In this document: in pieces, positions 10,218 to 23,126 of the stretch | How the letters are laid out: the number at the start of each line of letters is the position of its first letter | Numbering within the stretch: position 1 is the first letter of the stretch | NCBI GenBank assembly: GCA_963693305.1 | Contig: OY855915.1 | Coordinates: forward strand, 19,306,222-19,370,221 | Origin: Meandrina meandrites | Taxonomy: Eukaryota; Cnidaria; Anthozoa; Scleractinia; Meandrinidae | Length of the DNA: 64,000 bases | Reading direction: 5' to 3' | Notes under the pieces: model-generated | Database searches by the model: none | Seen by the model: only the letters and a program-made list of their open reading frames with translations | Told to the model about the DNA's origin: nothing | Position numbers and translations under genes: made by a program

Positions 10218-13200
10218 CAAGTTTTGTTTTAACACTGTACTAGTGAGCAGCACTCGACCAACTGTAGCTGTAAAACTTGTTTTATTCTCCTACGTTTCGT
10301 CCGACTGTCGCAGACTTCTTCAGGAAGTTTTAAAATGTGAGTTAGAGGCTTGTATTTATACATGGTGTAAACCGTATAAGTTATTTTCACTAAGAAAAAT
10401 AGAACTCAGAGACTCAAAGGATAGTGCTGAATGCGAAGTGGCTGATTATTTTAAACTAAGGTGTTTCAGAATTCTTTTATTTTACCTAATTTCACTTTCA
10501 ATAAGATGTTAAAACGCCAGACGTGATGCTCACACTTCTCTTTGCTAGGTCTTGCTACCGCAACACAACTGTTTACAGTTGAAACATGACACTTTTGTTT
10601 TTCTGCAAAACACTGTAACGTGATACTTTTGTTTTTCACTTCAAAGTATGTCACATTATCCTTTTTTTCTTTCAAACATATTTTTTCGCTATTTTGTGTT
10701 TTCTCGTTATTTTAACTATTGAATTATTGTTGGGACCAAGAAAGCAAAAAACTTAGTCCCTTCGACTTGTCCCGTGAATTCAAACTTCAGTTGGGTAAAA
10801 TTCGGTTTTCTACTCCTGGAAATCCCCAACCGCTTCCGGTTGTCTGAGCCGTCACACTTTTGGCCAATCAGCGTAATCCATAATAGGTTGTCTCGTTTTT
10901 CCGCTTGACTGAGTTTAAGGTTACCTTATACCTTGAGATCAACAATTTTTCCCGAAATCGGATTTTAAGATCCAAGTAATGGTCAAAGTGTGATCTTTCA
11001 TTTAAAAAAAAAGTTTTGAAAAAGAGTAAATATCGGCGGAGAAATGAGCATATTTCGTTTTTGACCGGAAGTAAAAATTCTTCTTTTGATTGACATCGAG
11101 ATGACGTGTATGCACTCAACCGAGACAGTTTTCGTGGGAATTATCACGAGAGCCGCCATTCTCGCACAGTGATTGGCCTTGTTATTCGAGAAGTTGTTGC
11201 AAGCTTCATGTGGGCGGCGTTTGTTTGCATTGCAGGATATTTTTTAAGCGCTGTTTTCTGAAATTAATTTTTCGCTTTGAACGCGACACTTTAAAGAGCT
11301 ACAACTCCAAAGGAATTTGCTCCTTCTACGTCAACTTTGGTAAGCAGCTAGTTTAACATGTTAATAACAAAAATGTGTCGGCGATTTTTATATTTTCGTA
11401 TACTTTTTCTACTGGAGCGATTTTTGTACGATCACTCCCCTGTGTTTTAGCCCTATTTGCAAAATGTCTTGTATCTTTTTACTGCAATTGAATATGACAA
11501 AATTCCGACACCTTTTTTTAGCGTTTGGGGTCCGGAAACCAAAGAACAAATCAAATTAGCGAAATACTAAATTCCCTTTGACTTGTAGCTTTCAAAAGGC
11601 GACTCAGGCGCTCGTGTTTCGAGGTTCCTAAAAGATTGACATTTCATTCTACTACAAAACGGTTTTTATAGATTGAAAGCCAGCTCAATAAGCTTTAATT
11701 TGATATAGGGTTTTAGCTATCTACAATTTATTCCGACTGCGCTATATCGTTTAGACTCGAGACAGCCCCAAAGGTATACGGTAACCTTAACACGATGAAC
11801 GATGTATCAATTCAGCTGTCACGAAAGTCGTTTCTCGAAAAGACGGATCAAATCAAAAAACATCTCTTTCGGAAGGGCTTTCAAAGCGTAGCACAGCTGA
11901 AATATTTGTTCTATGGTTGTAAGGACATTTGCGCCGAAAATCCCTTTACAAGTTTTTGCATATTTAATTACGAAGACACTGTGTCTGATATTTACCAGAG
12001 CTCTTCAATGAGAAGATGTTCTTGATTTTTTTTGTTTCCAATACGAACACTGCGAGTTCCGGAAGAGTTCGATGGCAATTGCTTTGCTTTCAATAATGAA
12101 ACCAGTTATAACACTGATATTATAAAGTAATAAACGGAAAGGTTTTTTTGGTTTCTGAAGAATATTAAAGTAAAGAATTATTTCACCCAAAGCACTGCGA
12201 CGCCAAAACGTACTTGTTTAATAAATTGCGGCTTTAACTTGGCACCACGGAGTCTACAACAGTTGCACCGCAGGGAAAGGCATGTGATGTCCGTGAGAGT
12301 TCAAGACCGTAACCTAGACTTAACTTCTGCGCATGCGTTTACCGCAAAGTTCCTCTTTCTTGGAAAAATAGTACCACATGGACAGCATTTGGCTTTCAGA
12401 AACAAATATATAGTCTTTGCGTTCTTCATATAAAAGTAACGTAGAGACACTCCGCGTTTTACCTAGTGCATACAGTCAGTACTACCCACCCCTTACCCCT
12501 TTCATAAGAATAATTAATTAGTTAATTAATTAATTGATATTAATTACTTAATCAGTTATCAAAGTTTACACCATAGCGCCTTAGGGCCTTTGGGCTTTAG
12601 GGCCTTAGCGGTTTAGTGGACGACAACTCCCATAACAATCACAATAGTGCATTCTGCACTACAAATAGAAGAATCGGGGTGATCGTGGCACTCTCTGACC
12701 CACATTTTTGTATACTCTCAAGGGAGCACTCCCGAAGTGTTTTTTCACGTGTCGCTCGTCATTTAGCCTGCCTAGCCTTTTGCAAACTACAGGTAGGTAT
12801 CTTTCAAAGATCTCTGCTATTCATCGATTGAATCGCTTAGTTTTACATGCTTAAAAGCTGCTGCGAATGTTCATTGTCAGAGGATATTGGCCAATGCTAT
12901 TTTCTATTGTTACAAGTCTATTGTTTGTCGTGTTCATTGAAGGAAGTATTTTTAGCTCGTCACGCAATCTTTCCTCGGTAACCAACTAAATGTACAAGAA
13001 GATTGGCGCGTCGTGGCACGTATTTACAAACTGCCAGGATTTTTTTTTTGTATTCTGACCACGGAGAATTCCTTTCACGGAAACAAAAGCCCTGGGCTTA
13101 TACAACTTCATAAGGGGTTTTGGGAGTGGAATTCAGAGGGAAATTCGAAATTTGTTTTCGGTGTTTGGTGTTGTTAGAAAAGATTTCTTTTGATAAGATA

Positions 13201-13441
13201 TTTGAAGCAGTAACACAAAAGTTTGCAATAAGGTGTAAATAATTTTGGTACATAATTTTGTCCAATAACTACTCGAAGACCTGGCGGATTCCATCTTAAA
13301 TGCCAGAAAAGAGCCGGGAATTTTTGGGGATGGGGTGCGCGCTAACAAAAGCCTTCGGGACTGGGAGACAATGGGCTAATACATCGCAAATTGCTTTCAA
13401 TATTATCATTTCCCCTACGCCATGCACTACTCCTTGCAAAA
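10218..13441. other. 3' flank and gene-free stretch
   Basis: No convincing gene. At about 10,285-10,325 there is a TTTCGTCC...CAGACTTCTTCAGG segment of a kind I associate with transposon-derived repeats. A segment at about 11,820-11,975 is repeated, diverged, at about 20,785-20,945 and partly at about 21,195; a small open frame (11,795-12,025) lies over it and is probably repeat-derived. I could not identify a canonical AATAAA shortly after the stop codon of the NLR-like gene. Confidence 0.4.
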
Positions 13442-13443
13442 TA

Positions 13444-13854
13444 CAGTAAAAACCTGCGTATAAGAACACCTATTTTGGCAGTTCAGGCTGATTTGGTTCT
13501 TATATAAAGGGTTATAATCTGCAAAATCAGCCTGTAAGTGTTCTTAAGTGTTCTTAAAACAAAATTCTTAAAAAAAGGAACATACTAGGCTACCAATAGA
13601 TTGAATCAATGTATATGACCACAATTTTAATTTATTTTAAATTAAAAAAAAATGATCAATCAAGGTAATGTACTGTAGTGTATTGATATATACTGTGGAG
13701 TACAGCTTGCACTCCAGAACCACACCAGACTTTCCATATAAGAACAACTTTCGTTTTTCAGGCTGAATGTGTTCTTATATAAATGGTACTTTATTTCCTA
13801 AAATCAGGCCTGGGTGTTCTTAATCCACATGTTCTTATACGCGGGTTTTTACTG
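13444..13854. mobile_element. MITE with TA target duplication, Tc1/mariner-like
   Basis: The left end reads CAGTAAAAACCTGCGTATAA and the right end is its inverted complement with one difference. Both ends are flanked by TA (13,442-13,443 and 13,855-13,856). The CAGT...ACTG termini and TA duplication fit the Tc1/mariner superfamily. At 411 bp with no open frame it is non-autonomous. A related, damaged element lies at 46,914-47,041. Confidence 0.8.
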
Positions 13855-13856
13855 TA

Positions 13857-14620
13857 GTCGAATCTCGAAGAGATCTTTGATTCTATTTTTACATTTACAT
13901 GTGGTGTGCTGCAGACAATTGTTTGATTTTTTTGGAAGATATGGAAAGTTCATCTGCTACATTGTCCAATTGAACCTTGAGTTGTATCCACCTAGACAGT
14001 CACTTTCTTCTACCAAGAAATAAAGCAAACGCTTTTGACTACTTACCAACAACTAAACACTTTAATTTCTATATGACCGAAAGTTAAAACAAGCACCATA
14101 ATTTCTCTTATCAACAAAATGAACTGGGCAAAAATGATTAAAAACGTTAATTGCCGCAGAAGATCAAAGACCAAAATGCATCAGTGACTCTATTCTCAAT
14201 CATAATTTTTAATTTTCACTGTGAAAGAAAATAAACACTTATCCACTTACCTTCACATTGTCCAGAACAGTCACTGAATTAGTAAATATACTGCTGTAGA
14301 TTATGAGTCTTTTCAGTTCAACGCAACTCAAACAGGCAAAAAGCACAGCGAACTAACACATCACACTGGCATCAACCACAAAACTACTGCATCGTTAACA
14401 TCTGTCATAAAGTACTGGTCTTCAAGACAGGTCGCTGTTTTCGCTGTTTCGCACTCGATCGCACAGAGCTATAAATTATTATTTCACACTAAACAAACAA
14501 TGGAACATTCGTAAAATTGTAAATATGTTAACTATTTATAGCTCCTCATTCAAATCACCCAACATGATGTTTACTTGCGAGTAAACATAACATATTGTGT
14601 GTTTTCAAGTCTGGTCAAGG
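13857..14620. other. Intergenic, nothing recognised
   Basis: AT-rich sequence without domain-bearing frames, RNA genes or repeats that I can name. Confidence 0.4.
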
Positions 14621-14621
14621 A

Positions 14622-14905
14622 GTTGCACATAGATCTACGACGATGAGAACATGCAGAACTCATTTTATTAACCCGGGGGCCCCACCCAGGGGGGGGGGGG
14701 GACCCGGTTAATAACCGGAGAGAGGTATATAGATCTACATATAGATCTTTGATCATATAGATCATATAGATCTACATATAGATCTACATATAGATATAGT
14801 TGCATATAGATCTACGACGATGAGAACATGCAGAACTCATTTTATTAACCCGGGGGGCCCCACCCAGGGGGGGGGCACCTGGTTAATTACCGGAGAGAGG
14901 TAGGA
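14622..14905. repeat. Imperfect tandem duplication with an offset of 177 bp
   Basis: A block of about 100 bp (ATAGATCTACGACGATGAGA, then an ACCCGGGGGCCCCACCCAGG segment and a CCGGAGAGAGGTA end) occurs twice, starting at 14,622 and 14,800. The spacer is a degenerate ATAGATCTACAT microsatellite. The G runs differ in length between the copies. Confidence 0.85.
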
Positions 14906-16843
14906 GGGGGGTGGAGAAATGCCTGCCAGCAGTTGTGCCCTAAACAATCATTATTGCAACAGAGAAAAAAAATCCCTGCAGATGAGTAAGACTTACAACT
15001 TGTTGATACCTCAGCATGCCCTCCCCTCCAGTTTTTATGTGGACTTTCACACGAAGTGTGAAAATCCACATATTGCGATCGTGCAGTTTTCCCGATTGGG
15101 ACGTCAATTTCCGTGATGACTCGTGTCAGCGCTTTCGGAAGCTTTCGAGGGTGTTCGGAAAATCCGAAGTTTTGGAGGGAGTTAATGTTAAGTTGGACGT
15201 GAACCCGGGAAATGAGCTGCCCACGAGACGCCACAAAGAAAGCATCACGCATGCTAAATTCTTGACTTTCATTTATCTTTATATTTGCATGGCGTTCGAC
15301 TGAACTGCGGGCAAAGGTAACGCTATTTTTTCACACTTTTCGCGCGCTATTTGTGTTCGACTGGACGTCAGTTCCTGTGTTCGCTTGATTCGCATACAAT
15401 TGAAAATAGTTGATTAGCATTATTTAGGAAATATCTGGATACATGTTGTTTTGTTTCAGCTTTGCCACACAGAATCTTTGGAACGGTAGAATGGATACAC
15501 AACGAGTCAAAACAAAACAAGTTCACTAATCAAGTGGTTTTCCCGGGGCTTTCCCGCATTCATTATTGTCTTGGATTTCTCCCAAGTTTAATTTGAATAA
15601 CGCAATCTGACTGATGTTAAATTCAAAACTGCTGGTAAAAAGTAAGTGTGGATCGCATAAAACTTATTTTGAACCGAAAAATGTATGTATTGAAACCGTG
15701 CGGTAAACTAAATTACTGATAATTATAAAACGTGTCGTTCGCAACTCGCCGACTACACTCGAAAAGTAATTCAAGAACTATCGATGATAATTTTAGGTTG
15801 AAAAAAAGTATTCATCTGCCTTCTTGCATCAAGAAATTTTTCGTGAAATCTTGTTTAAAGGCGATAAAAGCCATTACGGAAAATTTATATATAAAAACAA
15901 CGCATTCAAAGAAAATGAGTTAATTAATAAGTCCAGCTGTTGTTTACACAAGCGTTCAGATGAAATGTCACGCAAACAAAGACAGTCTACATACTCCGCG
16001 AAATATTTATTTATGAATGGAAGGAAATAAGTATCCCCGATTTCTAGTGGTAAGATTTTGTTTTGTTCTTAATAACTAATTTTATAGTTCTCCTTTCAAT
16101 TTAAAGATCTTATTTGTCTATTTCTAGTAAACCCTCCCCCCCCCCCCCCCCCCCCCCCGCAAGAGACTGTCATATGAATGGTCCAAACAGACATCTTTTG
16201 GTTTTAAGGACATGTTGCCAATGTTTTTATCCATTTAAAGTGACTGTAGCTCTTATTTGAATTGTCTGTGTTTTTAAATGGTATCTCTAGCTTGGGGGCT
16301 TAAAAGAAAAGTTGAGCCACGCCCAGATTGCCATCCTTTACGGGAAAAGTAAAACTCAAAACAGCAAGGGACCGCCAACGATAATGCTGCTAACGTGGGA
16401 TATACAAAAGATCTATCAGCCGAAAAAATAAAATAACATTACAAATAATACAGTAGACTAATACTTCGTGAAAAAGTAGACTTAGAGAGACACCAACACC
16501 GCAGCTGTCCACGGTTGCAGCCGTGCTATATCAATTCTGGGGTCCGTTTCTCGAAGGTCCTGAAAAGGTTTTGCACCCGGAAAGCCATAGCAAAATCTTA
16601 AACCTTATGATTACAGAGGTGTCTAATCTATGAATTTTTTTAATATGTTTCAGGCCTATACACTTCTCTGTTTTTAAAATACAGATAACTAAAAGTGGCT
16701 TTGCGGTCCCAAAAGATCTCCGGGGCTTTCGAGAAACAAAGTCTACTTTTTTACCTAGTATCAACCTTGCTGTATTGTTTGTAATGTTATCCTTTACAGG
16801 AGTAGAATCAGTAGATCAAATTCTCCGACGAACATCCCCGTCC
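14906..16843. other. Intergenic with a small hairpin and a C23 tract
   Basis: A near-perfect inverted repeat lies at 15,036-15,072 (14-bp arms around GTGGACTTTCACAC with a 3-nt loop). A run of about 23 C lies at 16,136-16,158. Overlapping open frames on both strands near 14,887-15,303 show nothing recognisable. No gene is supported. Confidence 0.45.
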
Positions 16844-16852
16844 TTTTCATAT

Positions 16853-17845
16853 TAGGGACCTTAAGATACGAGGACGGGAAGGCCAGGACGGCAACGGCAG
16901 TGGACGCGGGAAACTCGCAGGAGTCCCGTCGTGTCGCCAAAAACAAAATATTTAAGATGTGTATTTTCGTACAGGACGGCGACGTCAATAACTGGAGCTT
17001 TATAAAAGCACTTTACAACAAAACCAATGACATCCTTTCGAGACGGTAGAAATCATATCTAATCAAGCCTAAACGATGGTGAACAGATTCTTCGTGATAT
17101 ATATGAAGGAAACATCTAATATTAATAAAGAACTAGGAATTTCCGTATGAAGAAATCAAACGAAACAATCTGACCTGGTGACGTAGAAAGAAAAGGTAAA
17201 ATCTCATTCGTAAAGAAGCAGTGGCTTTGCTTTTCGCTACCGGAGCACTTACGAATCCTTTCGAGAATCCTGAGTTCATGTGAATATTTCAATTCCCTCT
17301 GAAATAGTATAAACAATAATTTATAATAAAACAACATACATGAAATTCCGGGAATTATGAAAACACAACTAAAGACCGATTTATTTCTATGCATTTACTT
17401 TATTTGCTCCATAGATGCTTTCAAGACACTCGTTTTCACATAATTTCCCCAGCTGTACCTACACTTATTTATTTCCTTTGCTTCACTTTCGATCCGCTTG
17501 AACACTCGTGACAGCGACTGAAGCACAGACGAACAGGCAAGGAATATTTTCGTATTTTTTCCGAATTTCAACGTATTTCTCCGGTACAATCACGAAAAAT
17601 GCGAACCTAATAAACATTCTCGTCAGTATAACTGAAAATAACGTCGATTACAACATTTGTCAAGCAAAAACAAGCGTTAAATACTCGCGTTCTCGATACG
17701 ACGGCAAACCGGGTGAAATGACGTCCTCGACGAGACGAGGACGGCAGGGAGATGAGTCGAGAGTTCTCGTGCGCATGCCTGGTTGTGCAAATTTACTTCG
17801 GCTAGCCGTCCTAGCACCTCCCGTCCTGGTATCTTAAGGTCCCTA
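16853..17845. mobile_element. Non-autonomous Mutator-like (MULE) element, 993 bp
   Basis: The TIRs begin TAGGGACCTTAAGATAC on the left and match the inverted right end over about 40 bp with few differences. A perfect 9-bp target duplication, TTTTCATAT, flanks it at 16,844-16,852 and 17,846-17,854. TSDs of about 9 bp are characteristic of Mutator-like elements. No transposase frame is visible. An independent element with a 9-bp TSD lies at 43,303-44,512. Confidence 0.85.
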
Positions 17846-17854
17846 TTTTCATAT

Positions 17855-19825
17855 AGAGATACTGTCGGGTCTTGTCCAAGGTTTTCCGCTTCTCTGGCAC
17901 AATTTAAATTGAACTGCGTTTCAATGTTTAAGGCGATCTTCAAGGTAAATTGCAAGGTGTGTTCTCAAAACGAAAAAGTAGTTTTTTTTTTCATGATCAT
18001 AAGAAAAGTTGATTGATGAGTTTTTTATCATCTCGAGTTTCAAGTGACTGCCAACTCATAATTGACTGATACTTAGACTTGCCTACAAGTCGAGCTCACG
18101 GAGCGCGAAGCGCTAGAGCGCCGGGGTCTATTGCCAAACCGGAAACGAGAAGCAAACGTCTTTAAAAAGGTCTAACATTGGCTCATCTACTCATTTGTTA
18201 TTAAAAGCAAATGAAAGTCCACATATGTACGCATTGCGGACCCACTTTTATTTCTAATGTTGCGACAACTGTTAGAAGAGTGACAAATTGTGAAAGTCTT
18301 TTAACAATAACGACCGATGTTCAATAGCTAGTTTAAAAGACATTTTTAAATACATGTAAACTTGTGGTACTGTATCAGGCTGCGAATATAAAATTCGGAC
18401 AATCTGGCTTTTCAGCCCTTTCTTCACTCTAGCTAGGTACCATGGGTCTCAGTGTTGATTTTCCTTGCGAGTTGTTCACAGCTCGCCAAATCACTCACAA
18501 ATTCTGACACCCAGCGTACATTGCGACCGTTCATATCAGAAAAGATATTGATAACTGTTTAAGCATAGTATTATTTATCCTTTTAAATTTTCATATAAAT
18601 TTTTTAGATACAGCGCCCCTTTGGATACCAGCCCATGACGTTTTACTTACTTAATAGTTTTCGCAAAGTATACTAGACAACTGGACTTCAGTGCATCACT
18701 TTCTGTGCTTATATTGTTATTAATATAATTATAACATTATTATTAAAAACAATTTTTTATAAACTCTACTGCATAAAATCTTGGTCATTGTTTGTTGTCT
18801 TCGAGATCAACGAAAGAGGAATTATATCAAGCTTGCTACACTTTCATGTAAGACCCCATACCCCGGATGACAGGAAGTTCTGCAACCGGAAGCTGGAAGA
18901 TGATTACCTCACAACCTACATAAAATAATTTAAATATTTCTTGAAATAGTAACCTTTATTCACAAATGTAAATATTGACATACACTTTACAATTTGGACT
19001 AGAGAATACTGTGCTGGATCAACTGAAGCAGAATACCCCACAAATGAGATTTGTTGTGTCGGATCGAGGTATGAACTATTGTTATTAAATAAGATGATTC
19101 TAACTTGTGGGGTATTCTGCAATTTAGCCTTAGGTCTTATTAGTTGTTTAACTGTTCTTATAAATATTTTCACATTTCATATGTGGTGCTTCTGGTCAGT
19201 GTTCACATAGTGTTCATGTCGATGGCTATCCAACACCACAATATTTGTACCATGTGCTACAAACAAATTGTCACCTCACTGGTAATGATAGCTGCTGTTA
19301 CTCTAGGTTCCTGAACTAAAATCCTACAGAAGATTGGGGAATATTGTGCATTAAAATTAACAGAAACACTCACAAGTACAGTACGCATATAACTTTGAAT
19401 AATTTAAATATTGCAATGTAGACTATTTCTGCAAAATAGATCAAGGGAAGATGTTAATGTATTTGCAGTGAAGTTGTTAGACTAAAGGTCAAGTATTGTC
19501 GTATTTTTTACCTTTTTTCGTCACCCGCTCGATGTTTTTGCATCTTGGCAGACACCGGTTGCTGCAGTGGTTTGCTTTGAATTTCCACGCAAAATTGAAG
19601 TCATTGCACATGCGCTATGTGCATTTGAGGGCACTGGAGTAGTCAGCTCAGAGTCTTGGGTTGCTGCAGTGAGTCTCACCAGGCAGGCTGAAGTAGAAGC
19701 ACAAGAATGATTGCTGAGCTCTTTTGACAACTTCTTTTGATCGACTTATTAAATCTCCTTAAAACATCAAAACATTGTTATTTGTTCAGGTAATGAGAAT
19801 AAACAAAATCATCAACTACGAGATA
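17855..19825. other. Intergenic, nothing coding recognised
   Basis: AT-rich sequence. It contains a small palindrome (next entry). A 69-codon minus-strand frame near 19,521-19,730 has no recognisable domain. Confidence 0.4.
19028..19120. repeat. Inverted repeat with perfect 16-bp arms
   Basis: GCAGAATACCCCACAA at 19,028 is perfectly inverted at 19,105-19,120 across about 60 bp. It may be a very short MITE or a hairpin; no TSD was evident. Confidence 0.6.
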
Positions 19826-20117
19826 ATGGGTGTTTTCCATTTGAAAGAAAAAATCAGTAAACCAATTCAACCGAAAGAGATGGCGCTTACCACTTGTAGT
19901 TTGGTTTCCTGTTATTGTTATCCATTTATGGGAGACTGGAACTGGGAAAATGTGCAAATGGTAAGGAAATTTCTGATGCTCCGTTCTGAATGGATAAAAG
20001 GAGAGTATCTCTGTAGGTTAAGTTCACATTTTCTGTACAGATTTTTTAGAAAATTACTGTTCCATTTAACTTTCAACCGAAATTTCCGGAGTTTTTGGCT
20101 AAATGGTAAACACCCAA
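19826..20117. mobile_element. Probable MITE with TGGGTGTTT termini
   Basis: The left end TGGGTGTTTTCCATTTG and the inverted right end TGGGTGTTTACCATTTAGCC are similar, and an internal CCGGAAATTTCGGTTGAA-type segment recurs near 62.9-63.0 kb. The 116-codon open frame across it (19,775-20,125) is therefore probably not a gene. Confidence 0.4.
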
Positions 20118-22189
20118 TATCTTGACTGATACACTACCAAATTCTCAAAATGTACGACTGTCAGTAAGGAGAGTTGGTATTTCTAGCTTGCGATGGACAT
20201 TATAAACTCTTACATCATCCTGGTATTTTCCAACGTCTTATTAGTTTTTAGCTCTTTCCAAGTCTTGGTCTAATGGATCCAGACAGAGTTGTAGTTGCTA
20301 AAAAATTCAAGACAGAAACGAACAAATTAAAGAATAAACTAAGGTTCATTACTATAGTGTGCAACGTCCAATAAAGATGTATATAAAGTTCAGGTGCGAG
20401 TATTAGACGAGAGACTAAAGTTCTTGATCGAACCATCGATAGAAACTACTGAGCTTACGACTTGAAGAATTGTTCGGTGGTAAAAATTACGGAGAATGAA
20501 GGAAAACTAATTATGACCAAATTCATTTTATAAAAATAGCACTCGCGGGAGTGCACGTGGTTTCAGCTACATGTATGTTTTGTCTGTTACAATTATGTGC
20601 AAATTTCTCACGGTCTATAAGCTTGAAAAGGAAATCACTTACAATAGTCTCTCTTTTGAAAAGTACCACTTTCAACCCCCCCAAAAATCATACATATGGG
20701 AATGCGTGACAAATTGCACGCGAATGGATGATTTGCATATTTGCGAGCTGATTCGACCTGTCTACTGTGTTTACGATTAAACACGCTCGAAAGTCGTTTC
20801 TCGAAAAGTACTGCAGAAATCACATCAAGAAGCATCCCTTCCGAAAGGTATTTCAAAGCGCAAAATAGTTTTGTTCCCTGTTTGTTCTCAACTTCGCTTT
20901 AAAACTGCGAGAGCAAATTTTTGCATTTTTAATTACATGGTAACAAGAGCTGTTTAGGATAACAAAAGCTGGCATCACTTGCGTTGAAGGGTATGAAAGG
21001 GCCGTTTCTTCGGAAAACCCTGACGATTGTGATCAATGTTAGTCTCTTGGGAAGCATTTAGAAAGTGTTGAGCAGAAAAATTGCATCAGAAAGTGGAAGC
21101 TCTACAAAATTTAGCGACAAATTGCACGCGAATGGATGATTTGCATATTTATATTTGCTAGCTTGCTCCGCATGGCTGATTCGCCATGTCTACGGTAGTG
21201 GTTTCTCGAAAAGTACTGCACAAATCACATCAAGAAATATCTCCTTCATCGAGAGCTCTGTCTGGTTCCCAGACTAAAATAGCACAAAACCATTGCTAAT
21301 GAAACTTTCCTCCGTAATCCACCGCCCAGAGAAACGCATAAACAAACGTTGCTTCGACGTTTCACATGTCATCTGCGAAGAAATATCGACTGCGAATTCG
21401 CAACCTCGTTCTCAGGCCCATGATAAAAAGCTTGTCACGAAAATACTTCAGGCATGTCAATAAACCATCGACTGCGGCTTCCGCGTCCCATCGGCATTAA
21501 GTCGGGTTTCCGAATTACGTACTTACTTACTTACTCACTCACTTACTTACTTACAAAACGCTGACAAAGTGGCTTTCGCTTCTACGAAGCTGAAACCACA
21601 AAAACGAAATGCGATAGTTTTGACAATATTCTCACATTTGTTTAGATTTTAACATGTGAAAGGTTCGGTTCTCATTAGTTTAGTTTTTATTTTCGCTGAA
21701 CTGTTGTCATTCCTAGCTGGACGTTCCTTTGATTTTAGGGCCGTGCAAAATTACTTCTCCTTCGAGAACAACAGTAAAACGAACCTCGTACGCTGGCTGT
21801 TTTCAAGAAAATCGTATTATCTAGAAAATTTGAGAAAGACTCAACAAAAAACTGCCCGTCGTATTGTCCACTCTATTCTCGATGCGTGGATATCCCGATG
21901 AAAAAACAGTCCCTCGTGTTCGATATACTACGTGAAAGAGTAGCTTACCTTGAAGGTCGTATCCTTTTTGAAACAAAAGATTTAACAAGTTCGCTTTCAA
22001 AAGCATTTGTGCGTTTTCTGAGAATTTCACGTGTTGATTCCAAGAAAAACACGCAAGATCCTCCACGCGATGTGTTACTACTGCGTCGGCGCGGGCGATC
22101 AAAATAGAAGGTTTTCTTGCCCAGAGATGTACCATAAGTGTGAAAAATGAAGAAGCGAGCAAAATATAACGGAGAGTCGTGCATGCGGC
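20118..22189. other. Intergenic with diverged interspersed repeats
   Basis: The segment at 20,148-20,232 (TGTACGACTGTCAGTAAGGA) recurs at about 24,948-25,025. The segment at 20,785-20,945 matches 11,820-11,975. A (CTTA)n microsatellite lies at about 21,520-21,555. I could not support a gene. Confidence 0.45.
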
Positions 22190-22470
22190 AGTTAAGTTCG
22201 CAAATTCGGTGGAGTCTAGGGGGGAGAAAGTTGGCCACTTTCTGTATCCTGTTCGACGGCTCGTGCGATGGTGAATGACGGAGCAGTGGTGGGAGCTCCG
22301 GCTCTAATGGGGGTGTGCTCAGAAATCTCTTCGGAGATCCCACCCACGGTCCCAGTGGTTAAATGGGAGAAAAGTCCTAGCCGTGGGGCTAGGCAAAAGT
22401 CCTAGCCGGGCGGGAGGGCGGCCAGGCAAGGACGGCCAACGAGCACACCCCGACCAGGGTTTTTGTCATT

Positions 22471-22553
<83 letters not shown>

Positions 22554-22555
22554 TT
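22190..22555 (+). mobile_element. 3' tail of a non-LTR retrotransposon with a (TTTA)n end
   Basis: A GC-richer block including CCCACGGTCCCAGTGGTTAA and CAAAAGTCCTAGCCGGGCGG is followed directly by about 88 bp of (TTTA)n at 22,468-22,555. A unique 3' region ending in a simple repeat is typical of 3' ends of CR1/L2-like retrotransposons. The tail produces spurious YLFI-repeat frames. Only the 3' end is present. Confidence 0.6.
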
Positions 22556-23126
22556 AGCTTGTGAGCTGGCGGAATTCTCTAAATCCTGCAGTCTGATTTG
22601 TTCCTGGAGCGGGCGGAAATTTTCGATGTTGGCCGCTCACGGAGCGATTCCGCCCGGCTAGTTCGCTACCCACGAAAGCGTTGCTCTCCAAAATTAATGT
22701 AGTTGTTTACCAACTATTGTAAATATGAAAGGAAAAGTTAGCAGTGTAGTTAAAGGCCTTGAAGTTCTCCAAAAGGCGAGTATTTATTCTCTTTATTGAC
22801 AAAATCAATTATAGTTTTATGGCCGTAGTTTGTGCATTTCGCACTGATTTTCACGCCAAAGTAGCTGGTTTGCAGACTTGATTTATCCTTTCAAACTCCT
22901 TGCGTTTCTGCTACTTTTCTCCAAAACCGAATACTGCTGATCACCATACAAGAATATGGGATGCTTTGATAAAAAAAAAAAAAAAAACAGTCAAATTAAT
23001 TCTCGCAATATTGTGCAGTGTGCAGGCCGCGACCACCAAACTACACATTTCAGCTTCATTCAGTGTCACTTTCGCAAACTTTTTATCAAAATAAAATACT
23101 GTGTGAACCAACACAGAGGTTATTGA
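22556..23126. other. Intergenic
   Basis: No recognisable gene. A short A run lies near 22,972-22,987. Confidence 0.4.

Noticed and set aside
14887..15303. Opposed frames of 95 and 121 codons
   Set aside because: They overlap on opposite strands across a hairpin, with no recognisable motif.
19775..20125. 116-codon plus-strand frame
   Set aside because: Both ends coincide with inverted TGGGTGTTT termini, so it is probably MITE sequence.
22383..22661. 92-codon frame with YLFI repeats
   Set aside because: Runs through the LINE 3' end and its TTTA tail.
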